From Lachnospiraceae bacterium (GTDB lineage Bacteria; Bacillota; Clostridia; Lachnospirales; Lachnospiraceae): a stretch of 64,000 bases of DNA. The DNA is taken from assembly GCA_021203465.1 (NCBI GenBank), contig JAJQBC010000069.1:1-64000 (forward strand). Reading direction: 5' to 3'. A program made the position numbers and the translations under genes. The notes under the pieces were generated by a model. The model was not told the origin of the DNA. It saw nothing but the letters and a program-made list of their open reading frames with translations, and ran no database searches. Of the stretch, positions 40,814-48,844 are shown piece by piece (position 1 is the first letter of the stretch; every line of letters begins with the position of its first letter).

Positions 40814-42478
40814 TTATACTTCCATGATGATCGGGAGGATCATCGGATTTCTCTTTGTCGTCTTCCTGATATAATCGCCCAACGCATCCTTCATAATATT
40901 TTTCATCTTACCCCAGTCCGTAATCTTACGATCCAGACAGCGCTCCACCGCCTCATAGACGATGGCACGGGCGTGTTCCATCAAATCCTCTGATTCCCGC
41001 ACATAGACGAAACCACGGGAGACGATATCCGGCCCGGACAACAGCGTATTGCCCGCGCGATCCAGCGTCATCACAATGATGATGATCCCGTCCTCGGCCA
41101 GATGCTGACGGTCATGCAGCACAATCGTCCCGACGTCGCCCACGCCAAGGCCGTCCACGAAAACCGCACCCGTATGAACCTTATCCACAACCTTCGCCGA
41201 CTCCTCGTCCATCTCGACCACATCGCCGGACTGCAAGACAAAAATATTCTCCTTCGGGATGCCAAGCTGTGCGGCGATCGACGCCTGCGCCTTTAGATGG
41301 CGGTATTCCCCATGCACCGGAATCGCGTACTTCGGATGCACGAGCGAATAAATTAGCTTGATCTCCTCCTGACAAGCGTGTCCAGACACATGCGCATCCT
41401 GAAAAATGACATTCGCCCCCTTCGCGGAGAGCTCGTTGATCACCTTCGACACCGCCTTCTCATTACCCGGAATTGGATTCGAGCTGAAAATCACCGTGTC
41501 ACCCGGCATAATATGCACTTTGCGGTGAATATTCTGTGCCATGCGCGACAGCGCAGCCATGGATTCTCCCTGACTGCCGGTCGTGATCAGCACCGTCGAC
41601 TCCGGCGGGTAATCGTTCAGGCGCTCGATATCGATCAGGGTATTTTCCGGCATATGGATATAGCCAAGTTCCGTCGCCGTCGAGATGACGTTCACCATGC
41701 TGCGCCCCTCGATCACGACTTTTTTATTGTATTTGCAGGCAGAATTGACGATCTGCTGCACACGGTCCACATTGGAGGCGAAGGTCGCCACAATGATCCG
41801 CGAATTACAATGCTCCGCAAACAGCGCGTCCATCGTGTGCCCCACCGTCTTCTCCGACATTGTGATGCCCGGGCGCTCGGCGTTCGTGCTGTCGCAGAGT
41901 AGCGCGAGCACACCCTTCTTCCCGATCTCCGCGAAACGCTGCAGGTCGATACTGTCTCCGTACACCGGCGTGTAATCGACCTTAAAATCCCCGGTATGCA
42001 CGACAATGCCCGCCGGGGAGTAGATTGCGAGAGCGGACGCATCTGCGATGCTGTGGTTTGTCTTGATAAATTCTACGCGGAACTTACCCAGATTGATAGA
42101 CTGGCCGTGCTGTACTACCTTCCGTCTCGTCGTGCCCAGCATCCCGTGCTCCTCGAGCTTCCCCTCGATCAGGGCAATCGTCAACCGCGTCGCGTAAACC
42201 GGAACATTGATCTCCTTTAAAATATAAGGCAACGCTCCAATGTGATCCTCATGCCCGTGCGTAATAACAAAGCCCTTCACCTTCTCAATATTTTGTTTCA
42301 GATAGCTGACATCCGGTATCACCAGATCAATGCCCAGCATGTCGTCCTCCGGAAACGCCAGACCGCAGTCCACCACAACAATACTGTCCTCGAACTCGAA
42401 GGCAGTTATATTCATTCCAATCTGCTCAAGTCCGCCGAGCGGAATCATGCGCAGTTTTGAATTATTCAGATTTTTCAA
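40814..42478 (-). CDS. rnj: Ribonuclease J
   Basis: 554 residues. The metallo-beta-lactamase motif HGHEDH lies at residues 74-79, with VVVDCGLAFP before it, KTNHSIADASALAI and VHTGDFKVDYTP after it, and the beta-CASP part with STNAERPG and DAHVSGHACQEEIKL (motif C). RNase J degrades and processes RNA in 5'-3' exo and endo modes. The length matches RNase J1. AGGAGG precedes the ATG. It sits inside the conserved ireB-ruvX-DUF1292-mltG order, a place where most Firmicutes have no rnj gene. Confidence 0.95.
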   Translation of the reverse strand: MKNLNNSKLRMIPLGGLEQIGMNITAFEFEDSIVVVDCGLAFPEDDMLGIDLVIPDVSYLKQNIEKVKGFVITHGHEDHIGALPYILKEINVPVYATRLTIALIEGKLEEHGMLGTTRRKVVQHGQSINLGKFRVEFIKTNHSIADASALAIYSPAGIVVHTGDFKVDYTPVYGDSIDLQRFAEIGKKGVLALLCDSTNAERPGITMSEKTVGHTMDALFAEHCNSRIIVATFASNVDRVQQIVNSACKYNKKVVIEGRSMVNVISTATELGYIHMPENTLIDIERLNDYPPESTVLITTGSQGESMAALSRMAQNIHRKVHIMPGDTVIFSSNPIPGNEKAVSKVINELSAKGANVIFQDAHVSGHACQEEIKLIYSLVHPKYAIPVHGEYRHLKAQASIAAQLGIPKENIFVLQSGDVVEMDEESAKVVDKVHTGAVFVDGLGVGDVGTIVLHDRQHLAEDGIIIIVMTLDRAGNTLLSGPDIVSRGFVYVRESEDLMEHARAIVYEAVERCLDRKITDWGKMKNIMKDALGDYIRKTTKRNPMILPIIMEV

Positions 42479-42505
42479 ACAATAACCTCCTGTTTTCTTT
42501 CTTCC

Positions 42506-42763
42506 CTACTTCCGAATCTCCACGTCGTCCAGAAGCTGCTCAAAAACGGCCAGCACACCGTTTAATTCTCTTTCGTCCTCTACAATCTCGTAAATACTCT
42601 CCGGCTCCTCCGCGGACGCGATATCCTTCAGGATCAGGCACTCCCCATCCTCATCCTCCGAATCCGCTGTCAGCAGATAATTGATACCGGCAATACGGGT
42701 CTGCTCCACGACATAGAGCTCCATCGCATCCCCGTCTTTTCCCAGAAATGTCAGTTTTTCCAT
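42506..42763 (-). CDS. DUF1292 family protein (YrzB-like)
   Basis: 85 residues, acidic. [20 protein letters not shown] at the start and [20 protein letters not shown] in the middle match the DUF1292 family, a small protein of unknown function found after ruvX in Firmicutes. Start ATG overlaps the ruvX end by 13 bp, and the rnj start is 27 bp downstream. Context suggests cotranslation with RuvX. Confidence 0.9.
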   Translation of the reverse strand: MEKLTFLGKDGDAMELYVVEQTRIAGINYLLTADSEDEDGECLILKDIASAEEPESIYEIVEDERELNGVLAVFEQLLDDVEIRK

Positions 42764-43188
42764 TCTTTTCCCCTGTTCGCGTCCAGATACCCCTGCAGAA
42801 TCAGCACAGCTGCAATCTGATCTACATAGGCTTTCCTGTGCTCCCGGCGCACGCCGCTCTCGATAAGTGAGCGCTCCGCCGCCACGGTCGTCAGGCGTTC
42901 ATCCCACATAACAACAGGCAGACCTGTCCGCTTCTTAAGCATTTCTGCAAATTCTTGCGATTTCTCAGCTCTGTCCCCTATGGTATTATTCATATTTTTG
43001 GGGAATCCTACCACGATTCTCTCTACCTGATGTTCCCCGCACAGCGACTCAATCCGTGCCAGCGTCCGGCGAAGCTTGTTCTCCTGAGGCCTCTCGATCG
43101 TCTCGATCGGCTGGGCAGTCAGAAGAAGCGCATCGCTCAGAGCGACCCCCACGGTCTTGGAGCCGTAATCCAGACCCATGATCCTCAT
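42751..43188 (-). CDS. ruvX: Putative Holliday junction resolvase / pre-16S rRNA nuclease RuvX (YqgF)
   Basis: 145 residues. [19 protein letters not shown] carries the first catalytic Asp of the RNase H-like fold; [20 protein letters not shown] and [16 protein letters not shown] provide further acidic residues, and [18 protein letters not shown] the last one. The protein processes the 5' end of 16S rRNA in E. coli and has been proposed as a resolvase. Its start overlaps the ireB stop by four bases (ATGA). Confidence 0.94.
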   Translation of the reverse strand: MRIMGLDYGSKTVGVALSDALLLTAQPIETIERPQENKLRRTLARIESLCGEHQVERIVVGFPKNMNNTIGDRAEKSQEFAEMLKKRTGLPVVMWDERLTTVAAERSLIESGVRREHRKAYVDQIAAVLILQGYLDANRGKEWKN

Positions 43189-43460
43189 GTTTTGTCCGAA
43201 GCCTTCACTGTCTGCTCCACATATACCCGCAACAGTTCCTCGACGAGCTCGTCCCGTTCCACCTTCATAATCAGGCTCCGGGCTCCCTTGTGGCTGGTGA
43301 TGTAGGTCGGGTCACCGGACATGATATAGCCCACGATCTGATTCACCGGATCATAGCCTTTCTCGGTCATGGCCTGATAAACCAGCTGCAGGACTTCGCC
43401 GACCTTGATCTCCTGGTCGGATTGGATTTTAAAATACTGTGTGTTGTCCAGTTTTTTCAT
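43185..43460 (-). CDS. ireB: IreB family regulatory phosphoprotein
   Basis: 91 residues. The sequence [20 protein letters not shown] and [20 protein letters not shown] match IreB/UPF0297 (YrzL). In Enterococcus IreB is a target of the Ser/Thr kinase IreK and tunes cephalosporin resistance. GAGGG lies 9 bp before the ATG at 43458-43460; one TTG codon upstream is in frame. It is the first gene of the seven-gene operon and has a clear promoter. Confidence 0.93.
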   Translation of the reverse strand: MKKLDNTQYFKIQSDQEIKVGEVLQLVYQAMTEKGYDPVNQIVGYIMSGDPTYITSHKGARSLIMKVERDELVEELLRVYVEQTVKASDKT

Positions 43461-43491
43461 CAATACACGCCCTCAACTGTAGTCTTCTATT

Positions 43492-43520
43492 AGTTTACTA
43501 TAATCCGCCCTCAAATTCAA
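43492..43520 (-). promoter_or_regulatory. Promoter of the ireB operon
   Basis: On the minus strand TTGAAT (43515-43520), 17 bp, TAAACT (43492-43497). Between it and repeat B1 (43521-43614) I see only a short tandem GTGACGCC (43556 and 43567 area) and no gene. Confidence 0.7.
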
Positions 43521-43614
43521 CGACTTTTTTCCGACACGCTTCGAGTGAAGCATGGGTGACGCCTAAGTGACGCCCGGCAAAGAGCCGCTACAAGAGGATG
43601 CCATAATGTAACAA

Positions 43615-43768
43615 GGTCTGAGCGGCGACGATATCTCTGCGAGAACCATCGGGAGACGCCGGCACTTAGCGAGCTCGAGCCCAGAGGGCGAAGGGCGAGG
43701 TTAGTGTCCGCTGCGTCTCACGCTGAGCGGGAGTGAGTTCCCGCAGAGATATCGTCGCCGCTCAGACC
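43615..43768. repeat. Large palindromic repeat, family B, copy B1
   Basis: 154 bp. The outer 27 bases (43615-43641, starting GGTCTGAGCGGC) are an exact reverse complement of 43742-43768. Inside, GAGACGC (43653-43659) pairs with GCGTCTC (43712-43718), and between them CGGCACTTAGCGAG and GTTAGTGTCCG flank a small GCCC-AGA-GGGC hairpin. The unpaired side CGCTGAGCGGGAGTGAG (about 43721-43737) is nearly the same in copy B2 at 58055. The arms differ from those of B2 at many places but pair perfectly in both. It lies after mtaB and before ireB, 29 bp from the mtaB stop. Confidence 0.92.
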
Positions 43769-43797
43769 CCAGTACCATGGTTCCGGGGTGAATCCTC

Positions 43798-45099
43798 TCA
43801 GACTGGGGTGCCGAGCAGGGTGTCGCCGGACAGGGCATTGACACGGGCGGTTAGGATCTGATTCACGGAGGCCTGATCGGCGGGGACGGCGACTTTCACA
43901 TACTCACGGGTATGGCCGACAAGATATGATGCGCCGTCGATCGTGTAGGGTTCCTCGAGCAGTACTTCTACCTCGGTTCCAAGCAGGCGTTCACGGTAGG
44001 CACGGCTGTTCTCTTCCGAAAGAGTCAGAAGAATGTCGCTGCGCTGTGCCTTCACGGATGCGGGAATCTGCTCGGGCATGCGATCGGCGCGCGTCCCTTT
44101 GCGGCGCGAATAGGGGAAGACGTGTGTTTCGTAAAAACGAATTTCCTTCAGAAAGGCAAGCGTCTCGGCGAACTCTTCGTCGGTCTCTCCGGGAAAGCCG
44201 ACGATCACGTCGCTTGTCAACGCCGGTTCGGTGAAATAACGGCGCAAGCGCTTCACGCACTGCCGGAAATCTACTGTGTCATATTTACGGTTCATGCGTC
44301 GCAGCGTCGCGTCGCAGCCGCTCTGCAGCGACAGATGAAAGTGTGGACAGAGCTTCTCCTGCTCGACCAGCGCGCGGACAAAATCCTCCGTCATAATGCA
44401 CGGCTCGAGAGACCCAAGACGAATGCGGCAAATGCCATCCATTTCGCCCAGCGCCTCGATCACCGTCAGCAAGCTCTCACCATTCAGGTCGGCGCCATAG
44501 GAGTCGAGGTGGATGCCGGTCAGCACCAACTCCTGACAGCCCCCTTCCACCAGACGGCGGGCCTCCGCCAGAATATCCGGCAGGCGGCGGCTGCGCACAC
44601 GCCCCCGCGTATAGGGAATGATGCAGTAACTGCAGAATTGGTCGCAGCCGTCCTGTATTTTCACAAAAGCTCTCGTATGCTCCCCGGTTCCACTGATGGA
44701 AAGTGCTTCATAACTATGTTCCCGACTGAGGTCGCGAACGGAAGCGGCGGCATGTTCTTCCTCCCACGCTTTCAGGATCTCCGGGAGGCGTCCCTTCTCA
44801 TTGTTGCTGATCAGAATGTCGACCGCCGCGTCCTCAAGAAGCTTCTCCCCCGCGGACTGCACATAGCAGCCCGCTGCCACGACAACGGCCTCCGGATTGC
44901 GCCGCTTTGCGCGGTGCAGCATCTGCCGTGATTTTTTATCCGCGATATTCGTCACACTACAGGTGTTGACAATGTAAACGTCCGCGCGCTCGTCAAAGGG
45001 CACGATCTCATAGCCATGTGCTGTCATCAGTTCCTGCATGGCTTCCATCTCATAAGCATTTACCTTGCAACCCAGATTGTGGAATGCGGCTGTTTTCAT
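43798..45099 (-). CDS. mtaB: tRNA (N(6)-L-threonylcarbamoyladenosine(37)-C(2))-methylthiotransferase MtaB
   Basis: 433 residues of the radical SAM methylthiotransferases. HNLGCKVNAYEMEAM and VNTCSVTNIADKKSRQ hold N-terminal cluster cysteines, GCYVQ the third, and CDQFCSYC (about 148-155) the radical SAM CxxxCxxC. A TRAM domain follows near the C-terminus. The CKVN and VTNIAD words point to MtaB (YqeV) and not MiaB. It adds a methylthio group to t6A37 in tRNA. The ORF is longer upstream, but the ATG at 45097-45099 has GGAGGG and the family N-terminus. Repeat C lies in its leader. Confidence 0.93.
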   Translation of the reverse strand: MKTAAFHNLGCKVNAYEMEAMQELMTAHGYEIVPFDERADVYIVNTCSVTNIADKKSRQMLHRAKRRNPEAVVVAAGCYVQSAGEKLLEDAAVDILISNNEKGRLPEILKAWEEEHAAASVRDLSREHSYEALSISGTGEHTRAFVKIQDGCDQFCSYCIIPYTRGRVRSRRLPDILAEARRLVEGGCQELVLTGIHLDSYGADLNGESLLTVIEALGEMDGICRIRLGSLEPCIMTEDFVRALVEQEKLCPHFHLSLQSGCDATLRRMNRKYDTVDFRQCVKRLRRYFTEPALTSDVIVGFPGETDEEFAETLAFLKEIRFYETHVFPYSRRKGTRADRMPEQIPASVKAQRSDILLTLSEENSRAYRERLLGTEVEVLLEEPYTIDGASYLVGHTREYVKVAVPADQASVNQILTARVNALSGDTLLGTPV

Positions 45100-45117
45100 A
45101 CTCCCTCCGTTTGTTTT

Positions 45118-45240
45118 TACGTTACAGTTTACATCCACTGCCCCTGCATCGCAGTCTGCCCGGAAATGTGGGGCGCCGATTACAAGCAAGCTTGCCGCAG
45201 TAGCTCCACATTTCTGGGCGGCTGTGAATCGTAACGTTCG
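45118..45240. repeat. Palindromic element C in the mtaB leader
   Basis: ACGTTAC (45119-45125) pairs with GTAACGT (45231-45237), and GCCCGGAAATGTGGGGC (45158-45174) with GCTCCACATTTCTGGGC (45203-45219) through G-T pairs. The loop holds the palindrome GCAAGCTTGC. The GTTAC-xATTCA-type ends resemble the ends of family A, so it may be a distant member. It lies about 50 bp upstream of A4. Confidence 0.7.
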
Positions 45241-45255
45241 TTACACACATTTTCA

Positions 45256-45284
45256 TTGACTTTCAGGCGACAAGTAGATATTAT
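45256..45284 (+). promoter_or_regulatory. Promoter of the HPr-like gene
   Basis: TTGACT (45256-45261), 17 bp, TATTAT (45279-45284). Start predicted near 45291, exactly where repeat A4 begins. Confidence 0.75.
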
Positions 45285-45290
45285 TGAACT

Positions 45291-45397
45291 AACAGTTCAG
45301 AGTAGCAGCAATAAGAAAAGGCAGGCGGCGCAAGACGTCCGGGGGACATCTGCTTTGCGCGGAGCGGAGACCTGTGGCCTGCGACTCTGATTGTGAC
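45291..45397. repeat. Palindromic repeat, family A, short reversed copy A4, in an mRNA leader
   Basis: Ends TCAGAGT (45297-45303) and ACTCTGA (45384-45390) pair. Reading on the minus strand gives CAGGCCACAG, then the module with GCGCAAAGCAGA, GTCCCCCGGAC and TTGCGC as in A1, then CTGCCTTTTCTTATTGCTGC as in A2. The middle scaffold of A1-A3 is missing. Because the promoter at 45256-45284 starts just before it, the element should be transcribed as the 5' leader of the HPr-like gene, ending about 18 bp before its ribosome binding site. Confidence 0.8.
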
Positions 45398-45426
45398 AAT
45401 TACAACCACCCGAAGGAGGACATGCA

Positions 45427-45660
45427 ATGAAAACGGTACATATTTCTTTGAACTCAATTGATAAAGTAAAGGCATTCGTAAACGAGATCACAAAGTTTGA
45501 CAATGACTTCGACCTGGTATCTGGACGCTATGTCATCGACGCGAAGTCCATCATGGGTATTTTCAGTCTGGATCTGTCCAAACCAATCGAACTGAACATC
45601 CATTCCGAGAACAACGCCGACGAGATTCTTACCGTACTCTCTCCCTACATCGTAGACTGA
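45427..45660 (+). CDS. HPr family protein lacking the phosphorylatable histidine
   Basis: 77 residues of the HPr fold. The regulatory serine loop is well kept: SIMGIFSLDL (Ser41, equivalent of Ser46 in HPr), and the start of helix 1 is KVKAFVNEITKF. But the active-site loop GLHARPA with His15 is missing; the matching segment reads LNSIDKVKAFV. It therefore cannot carry phosphate in the phosphotransferase chain. It could act, like Crh, as a target of HPr kinase and partner of CcpA, or have a different role. GAAGGAGG lies before the ATG. It is a single gene between a leader repeat and a strong terminator. Confidence 0.82.
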   Translation: MKTVHISLNSIDKVKAFVNEITKFDNDFDLVSGRYVIDAKSIMGIFSLDLSKPIELNIHSENNADEILTVLSPYIVD

Positions 45661-45676
45661 GCGATTTTCAATTTCC

Positions 45677-45708
45677 GGGCTGCCGTACTATGTACGGCAG
45701 CCCTTTTT
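45677..45708 (+). terminator. Strong terminator of the HPr-like gene
   Basis: GGGCTGCCGTAC (45677-45688) and GTACGGCAGCCC (45692-45703) form a perfect 12-bp stem with a three-base loop, followed by TTTTTA. Confidence 0.92.
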
Positions 45709-45745
45709 ACCCTAAAAGTCTCGAACGGCGGCTATGTGGACTCCT

Positions 45746-46924
45746 CTACCAGACCGTGATCACCTCATCCTCGGCGAGCGCCCGCTCCAACATCTCGTCA
45801 ATCTTCTCTGACAGCTTCTTCTCGGAGCGGCGGATGACATCTACCCGCGGCTTCGTCACCGGATGCTTTGCCACGAAGGTCGTGCAGCAGTCCTCATAAG
45901 GCAGAATCGATATCTCATAAGTGTCAAGCTTCTTCGCCACCTGTACAATGTCTTCCTTATCAAAAGCGATCAGCGGGCGGTACACCGGCAGCGTACAGAC
46001 ATCGTTCGTACACTGAAGGCTCTGCATTGTCTGGCTCGCGACCTGGCCGATGCTCTCGCCGGTGATGAGACCCAGGCAGCCGGACTCGAGCGCCAGCCGC
46101 TCCGCAATCCGCATCATGTAGCGGCGCATAATGATCGTCAGTTCGTCGTGTGGACACTGATCATAAATATACATCTGTATTTCCGTAAAATTGATGACAT
46201 GCAGCCGGATCTGCCCCGTATACGCCGCGATCTTTTTCGCGAGATCCACAACCTTCTGCTTTGCTCGCTCGCTCGTGTAGGGAGGCGCGTGGAAATAGAC
46301 CGCGTCAATCCCGACGCCGCGTTTTGCAACCATATAGCCGGCCACCGGACTGTCGATCCCGCCCGACAGAAGCAGCATGGCCTGTCCGTTCGTACCAAGA
46401 GGCATGCCGCCGGGCCCCGGAATGATCTCTGAGTAGAGATAAATCTTCCCACGAATCTCGATATGCAGCACGACCTCCGGATGATGCACATCCACCGACA
46501 TCGCCGGGAAGGCCTCCAGAATCCTGCCTCCGAGCTCGGCGCTCAGCTCCATCGACTCCAGCGGAAAGCCCTTGTTCGCACGGCGCGTGTGCACCTTGAA
46601 GCTCATGCTCTTATTTCCATAGAGCTCCCGCATATAGGATAGCGCCTCCTCGCAGAGGGGCTCTACGCCCTGATTCGGCACAATCACCACCGGGCAGATC
46701 GCCACAATGCCAAAAACCTTCTGAAACGCCTCCACAGCCTCGTCGAAATCAAAGTCTCCCGTGGCCTCCACATAGATGCGCCCCTGCTCCTTCGTCACCT
46801 GAAAGCTTCCTTCCGCTTTTTTCAGCGCCGAACGGATACGGTTCATGAGCGCATCCTCGAATACGTGACGATTCTTTCCCTTCAGTCCGATCTCTCCGTA
46901 TTTTATCAGAAATGCCTGATACAT
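45746..46924 (-). CDS. thiI: tRNA 4-thiouridine synthase ThiI
   Basis: 392 residues: N-terminal ferredoxin-like and THUMP region (IKYGEIGLKGKNRHVFE start), then the PP-loop LLSGGIDSP (about 186-193) and CLGLITGESIGQVASQT. There is no C-terminal rhodanese domain, as in B. subtilis, where the sulfur comes directly from the cysteine desulfurase NifZ. It adenylates U8 of tRNA and exchanges oxygen for sulfur. The ORF extends upstream to 47080, but the ATG at 46922-46924 has GGGAGGAAG and the family N-terminus. It follows the cysteine desulfurase gene by 13 bp. Confidence 0.94.
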   Translation of the reverse strand: MYQAFLIKYGEIGLKGKNRHVFEDALMNRIRSALKKAEGSFQVTKEQGRIYVEATGDFDFDEAVEAFQKVFGIVAICPVVIVPNQGVEPLCEEALSYMRELYGNKSMSFKVHTRRANKGFPLESMELSAELGGRILEAFPAMSVDVHHPEVVLHIEIRGKIYLYSEIIPGPGGMPLGTNGQAMLLLSGGIDSPVAGYMVAKRGVGIDAVYFHAPPYTSERAKQKVVDLAKKIAAYTGQIRLHVINFTEIQMYIYDQCPHDELTIIMRRYMMRIAERLALESGCLGLITGESIGQVASQTMQSLQCTNDVCTLPVYRPLIAFDKEDIVQVAKKLDTYEISILPYEDCCTTFVAKHPVTKPRVDVIRRSEKKLSEKIDEMLERALAEDEVITVW

Positions 46925-46937
46925 TTCATCTTCCTCC

Positions 46938-48095
46938 CTATCTGCGCACATAGCGCCGCAGCTGCCCCATGAGCTCTGCCAGAGTCTTGAGACAATAGTC
47001 AACCTCCTCCTGCGTCGTGTCAAAGCAGAAACTGAAGCGCAGTGTGCTGCCCGCACGCTCCTTATCCAGTCCCATGCCACTGAGCGTCGGACTGACGGCC
47101 TGCTTGTGCGACGAACAGGCCGAACCCGCGGAGGCGTAGATACCGCGCTCCTCGAGCGCGTGCAGCATCACCTCACTGCGCACACCCTGAAAGCTGACGC
47201 TCACGATCTGCGGCGCGCTATCGCGGCCTGTCCGCCCGTTGACGAAAGCCCCGTCGATCGCGCCGATTTCTTCCACAAAGCGCTCTTTCAGCGCGTACAG
47301 ACGCTCCACCTTTTCATCCAGATTCTCATAACACTCGCGGGCGGCCTCCGCCATCCCGGCGATGCCCGGCACATTCTCCGTGCCAGAACGAAGCCCCTTC
47401 TGCTGTCCGCCGCCGTAGAGGATCGAGTGAATTTTCACCCGGCTGTCCACGTAGAGCAGGCCGACACCCTTCGGCCCGTGTAGCTTGTGTCCGCTGACCG
47501 AAAGAAGGTCGATACCCTCCTTTTTCGGATAAATATGATATTTCCCGTAAGCCTGAATCGCATCCACATGGAACAGTGGTTTTTTCACTTGCTCCTTCAG
47601 AATCTTCGCAATCTCGTCGATTGGCTGCACAGCCCCGATCTCATTGTTCACATACATGACAGAGACGAGAATCGTCTCCTCGTCCAGAGCCTCACGCAGT
47701 GCAGCGAGAGATACAATACCGTCCCCGTCCACCGGCAGATATGTGACGCGAAAACCTTCTTTTTCGAGATAGTTCATCGTGTTCGTGACGGACGGATGCT
47801 CCACCACCGTGGTGATCAGATGATTTCCGACGCGATGGTTCGCCATCGCGGTCCCGATAAGCGCCAGATTGTTCGACTCTGTCCCACCGGACGTAAAATA
47901 GATCTCCTTCTCGTCCACCTTCAGATTTTTCGCGAAGAACTGCTTCGCTTCCCGCACATAATGCTCCGCCTCCACGCCCCTTTGATGGAGCGCGGAGGGG
48001 TTGCCATAATCCTCCAGCATGACTTTTTGGACCGTCTCCGCCACGCGCCGGGAACAGCGCGTCGTCGCGGAGTTGTCCAGATATGCCTGCATCAT
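46938..48095 (-). CDS. Cysteine desulfurase (NifS/IscS-like, partner of ThiI)
   Basis: 385 residues of class V aminotransferases. YLDNSATTRCS at the start, TSGGTESNN (PLP phosphate), VDAIQAYGK, the PLP-lysine in SVSGHKLHGPKG and the catalytic Cys in SAGSACSSHK are all present. It takes sulfur from cysteine. The position directly before thiI matches nifZ-thiI of B. subtilis, so delivery of sulfur to ThiI for tRNA thiolation is the likely job. No iscU gene is adjacent. It follows rsmE by 6 bp. Confidence 0.93.
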   Translation of the reverse strand: MMQAYLDNSATTRCSRRVAETVQKVMLEDYGNPSALHQRGVEAEHYVREAKQFFAKNLKVDEKEIYFTSGGTESNNLALIGTAMANHRVGNHLITTVVEHPSVTNTMNYLEKEGFRVTYLPVDGDGIVSLAALREALDEETILVSVMYVNNEIGAVQPIDEIAKILKEQVKKPLFHVDAIQAYGKYHIYPKKEGIDLLSVSGHKLHGPKGVGLLYVDSRVKIHSILYGGGQQKGLRSGTENVPGIAGMAEAARECYENLDEKVERLYALKERFVEEIGAIDGAFVNGRTGRDSAPQIVSVSFQGVRSEVMLHALEERGIYASAGSACSSHKQAVSPTLSGMGLDKERAGSTLRFSFCFDTTQEEVDYCLKTLAELMGQLRRYVRR

Positions 48096-48101
48096 TCCCT
48101 T

Positions 48102-48842
48102 TTATACCTCCAGATAAAACATCAGAACTGACAGAATACTGATGGCCGCCGTCTCCGTGCGCAGGATCCGTCTCCCGAGCGTAATCGGGATCGCCCCTGC
48201 CTCCACCGCGGCGTCTGCCTCCGCGTGTTCGAAGCCCCCCTCCGGGCCGATAAAGACTCCAACCGACTGTCCTTTTTGAATACCGGAAAGGATTTCCCGC
48301 GTGCGCTCCATCGGCGACCTTTCATTCTCATAAGGAAACAACCGCACATCGAGCTTCTGAGCACTTTTCAACGCCTCGGAAAAGCTCTGCACTGCCTCCA
48401 CCCCCGGAACCAATGACCGTCCCGATTGCTTGGCCGCGCTTCTTGCAATCTCCTGCCAGCGCTCCCGCTTCTTCTGAGCCTTCGCCTCGTCCAGCTTTAC
48501 GACGCAGCGTGCGGAACTGACCGGCACAATTGCCGAGGCTCCGAGTTCCACCGCCTTCTGAATGATGAGTTCCATCCTGTCGCCCTTCGGCAGACACTGG
48601 TAGAGTACCAGCCGCGCAGGAAGCTCCGCCGCGGAAACCTGACGCTCTACAATCGCTGCACGCGCCGTCCCTTTCGCATAGGACTCCACCCTGCAGCGAT
48701 ATTCCACGCCAGAACCATCATTTACGGCAATCTCCTCCCCCACTCTCATGCGGAGGACATTTTTCATATGATTTACGTCGCCGCCCAGAATCTCCACATA
48801 AGTATCGTGCACCTGCCCCGGCTCCACAAAAAAATGGTACAT
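48102..48842 (-). CDS. rsmE: 16S rRNA (uracil(1498)-N(3))-methyltransferase RsmE
   Basis: 246 residues: an N-terminal PUA-like part (MYHFFVEPGQVHDTYVEILG), then the SPOUT methyltransferase with its deep knot: LYQCLPKGDRMELIIQKAVE, FIGPEGGFEHAEADAA and LGRRILRTETAAI at the end, all RsmE marks. It methylates U1498 of 16S rRNA. The ORF begins upstream at 48875, but GGAAGGA sits so that the ATG at 48840-48842 is the fitting start. It follows prmA by 2 bp. Confidence 0.94.
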   Translation of the reverse strand: MYHFFVEPGQVHDTYVEILGGDVNHMKNVLRMRVGEEIAVNDGSGVEYRCRVESYAKGTARAAIVERQVSAAELPARLVLYQCLPKGDRMELIIQKAVELGASAIVPVSSARCVVKLDEAKAQKKRERWQEIARSAAKQSGRSLVPGVEAVQSFSEALKSAQKLDVRLFPYENERSPMERTREILSGIQKGQSVGVFIGPEGGFEHAEADAAVEAGAIPITLGRRILRTETAAISILSVLMFYLEV

Positions 48843-48844
48843 GC

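Noticed and set aside
43615-43768. Family B palindrome as a CRISPR array or attachment site
   Set aside because: No regularly spaced short repeats or spacers, and no integrase, cas or phage genes nearby; it is one large inverted repeat.
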